A stretch of 64,000 bases of DNA from an uncultured Acidobacteriaceae bacterium (GTDB lineage Bacteria > Acidobacteriota > Terriglobia > Terriglobales > Acidobacteriaceae), in assembly GCA_903904755.1 (NCBI GenBank), contig CAIVDV010000073.1:1-64000 (forward strand), given 5' to 3'. Below are positions 16,566 through 25,917 of the stretch, one piece after another; the first letter of the stretch is position 1, and every line of letters begins with the position of its first letter. The translations under genes were made by a program, and so were the position numbers. The notes beneath the pieces were generated by a model. It worked only from the letters and a program-made list of their open reading frames with translations. It was not told the DNA's origin and did no database searches.

Positions 16566-19500
16566 ATGAGAATTCGATGGACCAATGTCATCTGTACGGC
16601 ATTTCTGGCTGCAGCGGCGATTCTTCTTTCGGCACCGGGCGCGTTTGCCCAGTACCGCGCCTCAGTACAGGGCACCATTGTCGACCCGCAGAACAAGGCG
16701 ATTCCCGGCGCAGCCGTCACCCTGACTGACCTGGAGACAAACCGCGTGCTGACGGCGGTTTCCGGCGAGACCGGCGCATACCGAATCGGTGGCCTGCCGC
16801 CAAGCCACTATCAGCTTGCGGTGGAGAAGGAAGGCTTCAAGAAGAAGGTCCTTGCCAATGTGGAAGTGCTGGGCGAGCAGGAGAATGCGGTGAATGTTGT
16901 GCTGGAGGTGGGCACGGCATCCGAGACCGTGACGGTAAGCGCCGATGTCGCACCCGTGCTCGATACAGAAAACGCTCAGTTGGGCACAACCATCTCCACC
17001 ATGGAGGTGCAGAACATGCCTGCGCCTGGGCGTGACGTCTACCAGATTCTGCAGCTCGCTCCGGGTGCGTTTGGCGATGGAGCGCAGTCGGCCGGCGGTG
17101 GTGTGAGCAATCTGCCGGGCAACAACGGGCCGGGCGGCGCAGGGCCGGCGACGGGCATTTTTGCCATCGAGAACAGCCCACAGGTTTCTATCGGCGGCGG
17201 ACGCCGCGAAGTCAACAACTACCAGATTGACGGCATCGGCGTGACCAGCGTGGCCTGGGCAGGAACCGCGATCATCACGCCGAATATGGATTCAGTGAAA
17301 GAAGTGAATGTGGTGACGAACAACTACGACGCTGAAGATGGACGGTACAGCGGCGGACAGGTGAAGGTTACCTCACAGAATGGCACCAACAGCTATCATG
17401 GCTCGTTCTTTTGGCGCGCAGCCCGGCCGGGACTGAACGCCTACCAGAAGTACGACGGTGTGGGCAACTCTCCGATGCGCAATAACACGCAGCTGAATGA
17501 TTTCGGTGGATCGGTGGGAGCGCCGATTGTCCATAACAAGCTCTTTGGCTTTTTCTCGTACGAGACCATCAAGACCAATGGAGCGGCCAATGCGCAGGGC
17601 TGGTGGGAGACGCCGGACTATCGCGCGCTGGCGCCCGCCAACAGCGCTGCAAAGCTGTTCATGAGCTACAACGGAGCGGCACCGATTAACGGAGTGGCGA
17701 TTCCAGATCAGCACACCTGCGCCGATATTGGACTGACGGAAGGTGAAAACTGCAAGACCTATCCGGGCGGCCTGGACATTGGCGGCCCGCTCACGACAGC
17801 GCTGGGAACGAGCGACCCCGGATTCGAGGGCAATGGCACGCCGGGTGTTGGCGGAGGTCTGGACGGAGTGGCTGACCTCGTGTATCTGAACCAGAACTAC
17901 ACAAGCCCGACCAATGAGCAGCAGTTCAACGGCCGCCTCGACTACAACCTCTCGCAGAAGGATTTGCTGGCGGTGGTGGGCTATTACGTGCCGAACAGGA
18001 ACAACTCCTACAACGGCGCAGCCAGGCCGATGAACGCCTTTGTCTCAGAGTTCCAGAATCGATCGTTGACGATGCTGTGGGACCACACGTTCTCTGGATC
18101 GATGCAGAATGAGTTCCGTGCGAACAACGGCGGGTGGATATGGAACTCGATGAACTCGAATCCGAATGCACCGTTTGGCTTGCCGATCATTCAGCTTGGC
18201 AACCTGCAGGGTGTGAACTCGATTGGATCGATTGGGAGCCCGAACAACTTTGGCGTGGGTTCGCCGGCGGAGTTCAACCAGAGTACCTATGCCGGCAAAG
18301 ATGTGCTGACCAAGGTCTACAAGACGCACACGCTGAAGCTCGGCGGCGAAGTGAGCCGCTTGCTCTTCCTGGATGCCTCACCGTGGAGCGCGCGCCCGAC
18401 GTACAACTTCAACAACATGTGGGACATGCTGAATGATGCGCCGGTGTCAGAGTCGGCAACCTTCAGCGCGCAGACGGGTGTGCCGACGGACTTCCGGCGG
18501 GATACGCGCGAGACGCTCTATGGCTTCTTTGCGCAGGACAGCTACAAGGTGAAGCCGAACCTGACCCTGTCGCTGGGCCTGCGGTATGAGTATTTTGGGC
18601 CGATGAGCGAGAAGTACGGTCACCTCGCGGTGGTTGAGCTGGGGCAGGGAACCAGCGAGATTACTGGAGTTCATGTGCGCAAGGGCGGCAACCTCTTCCA
18701 GGCCGACAAGGCGGATTTCGGTCCCCAGTTCGGATTCAACTGGCTGCCCGGATTTGGCAAACAGCGGCTGGTGCTGCGTGGCGGCATTGGCCTGGGCTAC
18801 ACCGGCATGCAGGAGGCGAACACGCTGGACGGGCGCAACAATCCTCCGTACCTGGCAGGCAACCTGACGCTGATTGGCAACCAGATTCTCTACGGGCCAA
18901 GCACCTTCCCTGGGAATTCGCATTCGTTCTACGGGTATGCCGCGAACCCGGCGGCGACGGCCCCGTTTGATCCGACGACGAACCTGCCGGTCCCTGGGCA
19001 GAACTTTGCTCTGACGCCGTTGCAGGCCTTCCAGGCAAAATTGCCGACGACACGTGCGCTGCGGTATTCCCTGGATGTGGAATACGATTTGGGTCACCAG
19101 TGGGTGGCGACCCTGGGCTACCAGGGAACCCAGACGCGGCACCAGACGCGCCTGTTCAACTACACGCTGTACGACTATGCGAAGTTCTCGGCACAGGGCA
19201 ACGGGATGGATGCGTTTAATCCTTCCGTGCAGTCGATGAACATGTACGACGACGAGGGCAGCAGCGGCTTCAATGGCGGGCTGGCGGGTATCCGTCACCG
19301 GTTCGGACAGCAGTTTGAACTGGAAGGCGATATTCGTTTGGCCAAGGGCCTCGATGATGGCTCCAACAACTATGCTCCGGCGCAGGGAGGCACCTGCAGT
19401 TGCGGATCAGCCAGCGGCGCGTATGAGTACTTCCCGATGAACCTGAACCGCGGCCCGTCAGACTTTGACGTGAAGACGGCGGAGAAGTTGTACGGAGTGT

Positions 19501-20099
19501 GGACGCCAACCTTCTTTGCCAGCCATCATGGGCTGGCGGAGAAGCTGCTGGGTGCCTGGACGTTGAGCGGTATTCTGAATGCGCACTCGGGCTTCCCGTT
19601 CACCGTGGTTGACGGGAACACCGGCGGCGATGCTGTCTACCAGGGAAGCGGGAGCAACTACGGCGGCGGTTCGCCGCTGCGTCCCTTCCACTACACTGGC
19701 GGATTCAAGCCCGGGAATTTCAAGACACAGGCAAGCGACGGGCTGACGCTCTTCCCCGTGGATGAGAGCTGCTATACGGCGGGCCCGACGATGGCAGATA
19801 TTGTGAATGGCGTGGCCCAGCCTGGGCCGATTCCGTGCGCACCCGCAATTGGCCGCAACAGCTTCAGGGGACCACATTACTTTGACGTGGATGCCACCAT
19901 CGGCAAGTCGTTTGGCCTGCCGGAGATGAAGGTGCTTGGCGGCCACGGCAGCGTCGACATCCACGCCAACATGTTCAATCTGTTCAACAACGTGAACCTG
20001 ACAAACATCGACAACAACACGCAGGACCCGCACTTTGGCCTTGCGCAGGGTGCCTTGGGATCGCGCACGATTGACCTGCAGGCAAGATTCAGCTTCTGA
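16566..20099 (+). CDS. TonB-dependent receptor 1, Oar-like, with carboxypeptidase-regulatory-like N-terminus
   Basis: This 1,177-aa outer-membrane protein has a signal peptide (VICTAFLAAAAILLSAPGAFA), a carboxypeptidase-regulatory-like beta-sandwich at about 30-110 (GTIVDPQNKAIPGAAVTLTD), a plug domain at about 130-230 and a long beta-barrel ending in the outer-membrane signature RFSF. A glycine-rich loop (QSAGGGVSNLPGNNGPGG) follows the plug start. Start ATG 16566 is preceded by GGAGG and AGGGA; the GTG at 16518 would give a poor signal peptide. Oar-like receptors are expanded in Acidobacteria and are thought to import oligosaccharides or other large ligands. No SusD-like partner is present. 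Position behind deoR and before secreted hydrolytic proteins suggests a carbohydrate ligand. Confidence 0.92.
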   Translation: MRIRWTNVICTAFLAAAAILLSAPGAFAQYRASVQGTIVDPQNKAIPGAAVTLTDLETNRVLTAVSGETGAYRIGGLPPSHYQLAVEKEGFKKKVLANVEVLGEQENAVNVVLEVGTASETVTVSADVAPVLDTENAQLGTTISTMEVQNMPAPGRDVYQILQLAPGAFGDGAQSAGGGVSNLPGNNGPGGAGPATGIFAIENSPQVSIGGGRREVNNYQIDGIGVTSVAWAGTAIITPNMDSVKEVNVVTNNYDAEDGRYSGGQVKVTSQNGTNSYHGSFFWRAARPGLNAYQKYDGVGNSPMRNNTQLNDFGGSVGAPIVHNKLFGFFSYETIKTNGAANAQGWWETPDYRALAPANSAAKLFMSYNGAAPINGVAIPDQHTCADIGLTEGENCKTYPGGLDIGGPLTTALGTSDPGFEGNGTPGVGGGLDGVADLVYLNQNYTSPTNEQQFNGRLDYNLSQKDLLAVVGYYVPNRNNSYNGAARPMNAFVSEFQNRSLTMLWDHTFSGSMQNEFRANNGGWIWNSMNSNPNAPFGLPIIQLGNLQGVNSIGSIGSPNNFGVGSPAEFNQSTYAGKDVLTKVYKTHTLKLGGEVSRLLFLDASPWSARPTYNFNNMWDMLNDAPVSESATFSAQTGVPTDFRRDTRETLYGFFAQDSYKVKPNLTLSLGLRYEYFGPMSEKYGHLAVVELGQGTSEITGVHVRKGGNLFQADKADFGPQFGFNWLPGFGKQRLVLRGGIGLGYTGMQEANTLDGRNNPPYLAGNLTLIGNQILYGPSTFPGNSHSFYGYAANPAATAPFDPTTNLPVPGQNFALTPLQAFQAKLPTTRALRYSLDVEYDLGHQWVATLGYQGTQTRHQTRLFNYTLYDYAKFSAQGNGMDAFNPSVQSMNMYDDEGSSGFNGGLAGIRHRFGQQFELEGDIRLAKGLDDGSNNYAPAQGGTCSCGSASGAYEYFPMNLNRGPSDFDVKTAEKLYGVWTPTFFASHHGLAEKLLGAWTLSGILNAHSGFPFTVVDGNTGGDAVYQGSGSNYGGGSPLRPFHYTGGFKPGNFKTQASDGLTLFPVDESCYTAGPTMADIVNGVAQPGPIPCAPAIGRNSFRGPHYFDVDATIGKSFGLPEMKVLGGHGSVDIHANMFNLFNNVNLTNIDNNTQDPHFGLAQGALGSRTIDLQARFSF

Positions 20100-20116
20100 G
20101 TCATGTTGTGACCTTG

Positions 20117-20146
20117 GTCCCCGCTTGCTGCAAGTCAGGCGGGGAC
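20117..20146 (+). terminator. Hairpin terminator after TonB receptor 1
   Basis: GTCCCCGC (20117-20124) pairs with GCGGGGAC (20139-20146), followed by TGATTTTC. It lies 18 bases after the receptor stop, so the receptor transcript probably ends or attenuates here. Confidence 0.7.
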
Positions 20147-20276
20147 TGATTTTCATGTGCAGGGCTTTCGGCGCACACACGCGCAACAGTGTGGCCGGTT
20201 GATGCTGTGGCGGGTTAGGATTACCAACGATTCCGGGACTCCGGAAATCCAGCAAAGAGTTGAGGCGGGCATAGCA

Positions 20277-22334
20277 ATGGCACGTATCTGGAATGGCTTA
20301 CTGGCGGCAGTTCTACTGGCAGCAGCGGCAACAACGGCACTGGCACAGGCACAGCAGCCCCCATTCAAACCGGTGACGACGATTGATGCGCAGTCCATTG
20401 CCGGACGGCCGGTGCAACTGGATGCTGGAGGAAAGCTGTTGCCGTGGCCGATGGCGACGAGCACTGGCTATTCCTACGAGGGATATTTCGAGAGCCAGTG
20501 GACGATTCTGTGGGACCAGTACAACCGCCAGCGTCTGCACTACTACTACTGCTGCTTCGATTTCGACCGCACGACGTTTGAGATGATGCCTGATCCGCAC
20601 TGGGCCAATTCAACCGGCTATCTGCGGGCGATGATGGTGGGATTCCTGGAGCGGCTGTATGCGTACAACGGCGATGCGCGGACGATTGAGTTTCTGCAGT
20701 CGTTTGTGGACTACGAACTGAACCATGGATTGACGCCGGAAGGGTACGCCTGGTCACAGGTTCCCTATGCCTCAGCGAATCCGGGCGCGGAGCGCTACAG
20801 CGGCTGGAGCAACCTGGGCGAAGACTACGTGGAGCCGCATGTCGTGGGCGAGGACGGATTCGGCTATTTGCGACTGTATGAGCTGACCGGGAATACGAAG
20901 TATCTGCGGGCCGCAATTCGGTGTGCGGATGCCCTGGTGAAGAACTGGACGCCGGGGGATGAAGCGCACTCGCCATGGCCGGTGCGGCTGTATGCCCGGG
21001 ATGGCAAGGCGCCGGGTGGGGCGATGGGGCCGTACTCCGCCAACGTCGTGGAACCAATCATGCTTTTTGACGAGTTGATGCGGCTGGGTCAGGGCAATGT
21101 AACCGAATACGGGCGGGTGCGATCGGCAGTTTGGGAGTGGTTCAAGAAGTATCCCCTGGCGAAGAATGTGTGGGTGGGGTACTTCGAAGACACTGTGCCT
21201 TCCATGGGCAATATGAACCAGGTGATTCCGCTGGAGTTTGCGCGGTACGTGCTGCTGCACCCTGACAAGGACCCGGATTGGAAAGAGCATGCACGCGGTG
21301 TGATTGAGTGGGTAAAGACGACGCCGAAGTGGGCGAAGTACATTGTCCACGGTGCGACAATCACGAACGAGCAGGGGAACGGAGTGAACTTCTGCTGCAA
21401 CGAGCCCAACCAGTGCTGCGACGACCACACGGCGCGGTTGGCGGCAGTGGAAGCGCTCTACTACGCGAAGACGGGCGACGTTGCTTATCGCGATGCCGCG
21501 TATCGCTCGTTCAACTGGGTCACCTATTTTCAGGGATTGCCCGGAGGTGCGCACAGTCCGTTTGCGGGCCAATGGTGGTTTACCGACGAATTCGCGGATG
21601 GGCCGAGGCGAATGATGGATTCGTTTTACGCGGTACCGGAGTGGGCGCCGGAGGATGCATCGCACATCCTGGGCAGTACGTCGGTTGTGACCAAGGTGAA
21701 GTACATGCAGTCTGCGGTGACGTATTCCACCTTTGATGCGAATGCGGAGGAAGTGCTGCGGGTGGACTTCAAACCGGAGTTTGTGACGGCCGGCGGCAAG
21801 GCGCTGGCAGAGCGCAAGGATCTGGATGCGCCCGGCTATACGTTTGATGAAAAGACGCATGTCCTGCGGATACGGCATGATGGCGAACGGGATTTGGATG
21901 TGCAGGGAGCGGGCGGAGCTGCGCCCTCGCAGATTGTGACCTTTGATGATCCGCATCAGGCGGCGGGCACGATTCTGGCGGGGCAATATCCCTCGGGAGC
22001 GATGGATTGGGCACCTGGCGAATGGCAGATTCATGTGCCGGCGGGAGCCTTTGGAACATTCAATCTTGCGCTGGCCGATGGCAAGGCGGAGCATGCGCAT
22101 TTCCGCTTTGATTCGCCGCGAGTGCTGGACGGCTTTGACGTGTACAACAATGGCAAAGATGATGCAACGGTGACCTTGCGATGCCCGGAGCTGCGCGAGG
22201 TGAGCTACACGGTGAAGGCCGGCGAGCTGAAACATGTGCGCACAGGATGGGTGGACCGAAGCTCGGTCGTGTCCTTTGATTTCCAGCACGGTGACGGACT
22301 GCTGTTTGATAACTTTGCCTGGCGCATCGAGTAG
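20277..22334 (+). CDS. Secreted protein of unknown family with probable alpha/alpha-toroid fold
   Basis: A 685-aa exported protein (signal MARIWNGLLAAVLLAAAATTALAQA). The first 430 residues are rich in paired aromatic helices typical of (alpha/alpha)6-barrel carbohydrate enzymes: GYLRAMMVGFLERLYAYNGD, DGFGYLRLYELTGNTKYLRA, DVAYRDAAYRSFNWVTYFQG. The last 250 residues look beta-rich. Unusual Cys pairs occur in YYYCCFDFDR and in NFCCNEPNQCCDDHTAR, the latter a candidate metal or active-site loop. I do not recognise a numbered GH or PL family. Resemblance to beta-L-arabinofuranosidase/GH88-like toroids is structural impression only. The start is chosen for the signal peptide, with GAGG 11 bases upstream. 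It sits between TonB receptor 1 and an esterase, suggesting a polysaccharide-processing role. Confidence 0.75.
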   Translation: MARIWNGLLAAVLLAAAATTALAQAQQPPFKPVTTIDAQSIAGRPVQLDAGGKLLPWPMATSTGYSYEGYFESQWTILWDQYNRQRLHYYYCCFDFDRTTFEMMPDPHWANSTGYLRAMMVGFLERLYAYNGDARTIEFLQSFVDYELNHGLTPEGYAWSQVPYASANPGAERYSGWSNLGEDYVEPHVVGEDGFGYLRLYELTGNTKYLRAAIRCADALVKNWTPGDEAHSPWPVRLYARDGKAPGGAMGPYSANVVEPIMLFDELMRLGQGNVTEYGRVRSAVWEWFKKYPLAKNVWVGYFEDTVPSMGNMNQVIPLEFARYVLLHPDKDPDWKEHARGVIEWVKTTPKWAKYIVHGATITNEQGNGVNFCCNEPNQCCDDHTARLAAVEALYYAKTGDVAYRDAAYRSFNWVTYFQGLPGGAHSPFAGQWWFTDEFADGPRRMMDSFYAVPEWAPEDASHILGSTSVVTKVKYMQSAVTYSTFDANAEEVLRVDFKPEFVTAGGKALAERKDLDAPGYTFDEKTHVLRIRHDGERDLDVQGAGGAAPSQIVTFDDPHQAAGTILAGQYPSGAMDWAPGEWQIHVPAGAFGTFNLALADGKAEHAHFRFDSPRVLDGFDVYNNGKDDATVTLRCPELREVSYTVKAGELKHVRTGWVDRSSVVSFDFQHGDGLLFDNFAWRIE

Positions 22335-22641
22335 CCGCGGGAAGCTTGAGTGGGGCGCTGCCGCAGCTCCTGGTGTTGCAGGCAGAGAACGAAACTGCAT
22401 ACACTCTGCCGGGCCGGAGCGACTACGAACCGGGGGACGCCTGGCGACGTGCTTGAGCCCCGCTCTGCCGTTGTGCGGTGCTTTCCGCGCCCGCCAGAAG
22501 GCCATGTGCGATGGAGTCAACAACAGTCGAGCCACAACAGCCGTCAATCTGTTACAAAGGGACCGGCTTGCCAGCGTGAACCAGACGCTGGTCTGTTGGA
22601 GTTACGGGTGGAGTTTTCTCCAGGGAAGGGGCCTTACCGAA
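22335..22641 (+). other. Intergenic stretch before the esterase
   Basis: This 307-bp stretch contains open frames but no credible protein, no RNA gene and no clear hairpin with a T-run. It may hold the esterase promoter or a longer, non-signal N-terminal reading of the esterase frame. Confidence 0.4.
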
Positions 22642-23979
22642 GTGCGAATTTCTTTGCTGGCTGTGATGTTTTTGGTTGTGGGGGGCGCGGCGGGTGCGCA
22701 GACCGAGAGTTTCTTCAGCGTGCCCTCAGCGGATGCTCCTGAATTGGCTCAGCGCGGGGCCTACTCTGTAGGCGTGCGCACGTTGGAAATCAAGAACCCG
22801 AACCAGGTCGATATTCTGAACTTCGACAAGAGCACCGGCAAGGCGCCGCTCTATGACCGGCCGCTGAAGATTGAGGTGTGGTACCCGGCAACGATTCCTG
22901 CCGGTGCGCAGGAACGCACTCTGTATGTGATGGGTTTCCCGAGCGGGGGCAAGGGATTTGAGAGCGCTCCGAAGACCGTGGAAGTGCCCGGAAAGGCACT
23001 GCGGGATGCGCCGCCGGTGAAGGGAAGCCAGTTTCCGCTGGTGGTGGTGTCGCACGGCTATCCGGGTTCGCGTTACTTCCTGACCTATCTCTCAGAGAAC
23101 CTTGCTTCCAAAGGCTACGTGGTTGCGGCGATTGACCATACCGATTCCGTTTTTGGTGCGGAGAAGGCGTTTCAAAGCACATTGCTGAATCGCGCGAATG
23201 ATCAACTGTTTACCGTGGACGCGCTGGAGGAGCTGGCTGGGCACGCGGGCCATTTCTTGAACGGGCTTGTGGACAGCAAACATGTGGCGATTGTGGGCTA
23301 CTCCATGGGTGGATACGGTGCGCTTGCAAGTGCCGGCGCGGGATACAGCGCGACTTCGATGGGGCACGGATTTGTGCCCGGAGGGTATTTTGCGGATTGG
23401 GAAGCGGGAAGCCCGAAGTATCAGGCGCGGCTGCGAAAAGAGGTGCAGGCAGTGGTCGCAATTTCGCCCTGGGGCTCGCAACCGCCGTACAGCGCGTGGG
23501 ATGCGGCCGGGTTGGCTGGGATACACATACCGATGCTGGTGATTGCCGGCGACCAGGACGATGTTTCGGACTATGCCAATGGCATCAAGCCTGCGTTCGA
23601 CAAGGCAGTACACTCTGACCGATGCATGCTCGTCTACGAGAATGCCCGGCACAACGTGGGCGGAAACCCCGCGCCGGCTGAGGCGCTGTCAAGCTTTGTC
23701 ACGCGCGAATTCTTTGAGGAGCCGGCGTGGCGCAAGGATCGCATCACCGCCATCAACCAGCACTTCATCACTGCATTTCTTGACCTGACGCTGAAGGGCG
23801 ATGAGAGCAAGCGAGCGTATCTCCATGTTGCTCCCGAAAAATCCAATGACGGCAAATGGCCCCTTCCACAGGGAGCGTCAGTGGGGGCAAAGTTCAGCGA
23901 GGGCGCTGACTACTGGAAGGGATTCCAGCGGCGGTGGGCGCTGGGGTTGGAGATGCACTGCTCGGCGGCAATCCAGTAG
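22642..23979 (+). CDS. Secreted alpha/beta-hydrolase (dienelactone/PAF-acetylhydrolase-like esterase)
   Basis: The 445-aa protein has a hydrophobic export signal (MRISLLAVMFLVVGGAAGAQ, starting at GTG 22642). It has an alpha/beta-hydrolase core: FPLVVVSHGYPGSRYFLTYL (oxyanion region), the nucleophile elbow GYSMGG with Ser221, and later acid and base residues plausibly in AGDQDDV and ENARHNVGG. This resembles predicted dienelactone hydrolases and platelet-activating-factor acetylhydrolase-like lipases. A role in removing ester groups from plant polysaccharides is possible from the neighbourhood, but the substrate is unknown. The frame stays open 136 codons upstream; the signal peptide and GGAAGGGG about ten bases before GTG decide the start. 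Confidence 0.8.
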   Translation: MRISLLAVMFLVVGGAAGAQTESFFSVPSADAPELAQRGAYSVGVRTLEIKNPNQVDILNFDKSTGKAPLYDRPLKIEVWYPATIPAGAQERTLYVMGFPSGGKGFESAPKTVEVPGKALRDAPPVKGSQFPLVVVSHGYPGSRYFLTYLSENLASKGYVVAAIDHTDSVFGAEKAFQSTLLNRANDQLFTVDALEELAGHAGHFLNGLVDSKHVAIVGYSMGGYGALASAGAGYSATSMGHGFVPGGYFADWEAGSPKYQARLRKEVQAVVAISPWGSQPPYSAWDAAGLAGIHIPMLVIAGDQDDVSDYANGIKPAFDKAVHSDRCMLVYENARHNVGGNPAPAEALSSFVTREFFEEPAWRKDRITAINQHFITAFLDLTLKGDESKRAYLHVAPEKSNDGKWPLPQGASVGAKFSEGADYWKGFQRRWALGLEMHCSAAIQ

Positions 23980-24147
23980 GGGATTCAGCACCAGGATGAA
24001 GGGCGGGACTGAAGTCTCCAGTTTTGGGCAGTCGTGGAAATGCGCACGGCGGCCATGATTCATGCGTGGCCGCCTTTGTTTTGGGGAGTGAGGGCCAGGA
24101 GAAGAGTGAGAGCGCACTCGGGTGGTGGCTATACTGAGGTGGTGATT

Positions 24148-25917
24148 TTGCAGCCCCGGTTCCGGCGGAGACTTCAGCGGTGCGTGAGCGCCCTGGCAGC
24201 CGCATTAGCATTGCTGGCGGGCGGGGCACGGCTGGCCCGCGGGCAGCAGAAGGCGGTTGTGCCGGCACCGGCAGTTCCGGCTGCTGTGGCGATGGGCGAG
24301 GGCGGGCCAATCCAGTTCCGGGATATTGCTGGGACGGCGCAAGTCGGGTTTGTGCTGAAGAATGACCGCAGCCCGCAGCGGTATTCAATTGAGACCATGC
24401 TGGGCGGAGTTGCCCTGCTGGACTACAACAACGATGGGCTGCTGGATATCTTTGCGACGAATGGCGCGGCGATTCCTTCGCTCGAAAAGAGTGGGCCGGA
24501 GTACTGGAACCGGTTGTACCGCAACAATGGCGACGGCACCTTTACCGATGTGACGGAGCAGGCGGGGGTGAAAGGAACTGGCTACTCGATGGGAGTGGCC
24601 GTAGGCGACTTTGACAACGATGGATTTGAGGACCTGTATGTGGCGGGATTCAACCGGAATCAACTGCTCCACAATAACGGCGACGGCACGTTTACCGATG
24701 TCACGGAGAAGGCGAAGATCGCGGGCAGGTTTGCAAATGGGGCGAAGCCGTGGGCGGTTGCGGCAGGCTGGTTCGACTACAACAATGACGGCAAGCTGGA
24801 TTTGCTGGTGGTGAACTATCTCGATTACACCGTGCCGACGGACAAGCTTTGCTCGGTTGCCGAGGCGCGAACCTATTGCGCACCGGGGAACTTCAAGGGA
24901 ACGCAGAACATTCTGTATCGCAACAACGGGGACGGGACGTTTACGGATGTTTCCGACCAGTCGCATGTTGCGCGCTTCATCGGGAAGGGAATGGGTGTGG
25001 CCTTTGCCGACTACGACAACGACGGATTCACGGATGTATTTCTGTCGAACGATACATTCCAGAACTTCCTGCTGCACAACAACGGAGATGGCACTTTCAA
25101 GGAAGCAGCGCTTGAGGCGGGGGTGGCCTACACCGCGAATGGCAGCATGGTTGCGGGCATGGGAGCTGAGTTCCGTGACCTGGATAATGATGGTCTACCG
25201 GATGTGGTGCATGCGGCGATGTTTGGAGATACCTTTCCGATCTATCGCAATGCCGGCGGCGAGTTTGAAGACGTAACGGATACGAGCGGCGTGACGGCAG
25301 CGAGCAAGCGGATGACGGCATGGAGTGCGGGCGCGTACGACCTGGACAATGATGGGTTGAAGGATTTGTTTTTTACGGGTGGAGCAATTCTGGATAACGA
25401 GCTGGAGGTGCTGCATCGGCCGGCGCTGCAGCCCAATCTGGTGCTGCGGAATCTGGGCAAGTTTCACTTTGCCAATGTGACCGCGGGCGCAGGCAGCGAT
25501 GTAACTGCGGCGAAGATGCATCGCGGGGCCGCGTTTGGAGATTTGCTGAACGATGGGCGCGTCGATGTCGCGGTGAATGTGATTGGCGAGCCGCTGCGGA
25601 TATTGCAGAACACCACGCACAATGCGAATCACTGGCTGGAGCTGCAACTGGTTGGTGTGCGGGATAACCGCGATGGTTTGGGAACCCGCGTGAAGGTGAC
25701 GACGGCCGAGGGGCCGCAGTGGAATGCGGCTACGACGGCCGTGGGCTACAACTCATCGAGCGACAAGCGTGTGCACTTTGGGCTCGGCCCAGCGGCGAAG
25801 GTGGAGCGGATTGATTTGTGGTGGCCCACCGGTGTGCACCAGGTGCTGACGGATGTGAAGCCAGACCAGGTGCTGCGCGTGGTGGAGAGCGCGGAACAGC
25901 CGGCGGCGAAACCTTAG
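24148..25917 (+). CDS. CRTAC1-family secreted FG-GAP/ASPIC-UnbV protein
   Basis: The roughly 589-aa protein has an N-terminal signal (LQRCVSALAAALALLAGGARLA) and then repeated VCBS/FG-GAP calcium-binding blades: DYNNDGLLDIFATNG, DFDNDGFEDLYVAG, DYNNDGKLDLLVVNYLD, DLDNDGLPDVVHA, DLDNDGLKDLFF. Each has a DxDxDG-like loop, and NNGDGTFTDV recurs between blades. The last 70 residues are an ASPIC/UnbV domain (LGTRVKVTTAEG, KRVHFGLGPAAKVERIDLWWP). The start is uncertain: TTG 24148 has GAGGTG six bases upstream; GTG 24139/24142 and ATG 24055 are alternatives. The likely location is periplasm or cell surface as a calcium-dependent beta-propeller for ligand or glycan binding; no catalytic motif is apparent. 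Its stop overlaps that of the convergent homologue. Confidence 0.85.
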   Translation: MQPRFRRRLQRCVSALAAALALLAGGARLARGQQKAVVPAPAVPAAVAMGEGGPIQFRDIAGTAQVGFVLKNDRSPQRYSIETMLGGVALLDYNNDGLLDIFATNGAAIPSLEKSGPEYWNRLYRNNGDGTFTDVTEQAGVKGTGYSMGVAVGDFDNDGFEDLYVAGFNRNQLLHNNGDGTFTDVTEKAKIAGRFANGAKPWAVAAGWFDYNNDGKLDLLVVNYLDYTVPTDKLCSVAEARTYCAPGNFKGTQNILYRNNGDGTFTDVSDQSHVARFIGKGMGVAFADYDNDGFTDVFLSNDTFQNFLLHNNGDGTFKEAALEAGVAYTANGSMVAGMGAEFRDLDNDGLPDVVHAAMFGDTFPIYRNAGGEFEDVTDTSGVTAASKRMTAWSAGAYDLDNDGLKDLFFTGGAILDNELEVLHRPALQPNLVLRNLGKFHFANVTAGAGSDVTAAKMHRGAAFGDLLNDGRVDVAVNVIGEPLRILQNTTHNANHWLELQLVGVRDNRDGLGTRVKVTTAEGPQWNAATTAVGYNSSSDKRVHFGLGPAAKVERIDLWWPTGVHQVLTDVKPDQVLRVVESAEQPAAKP

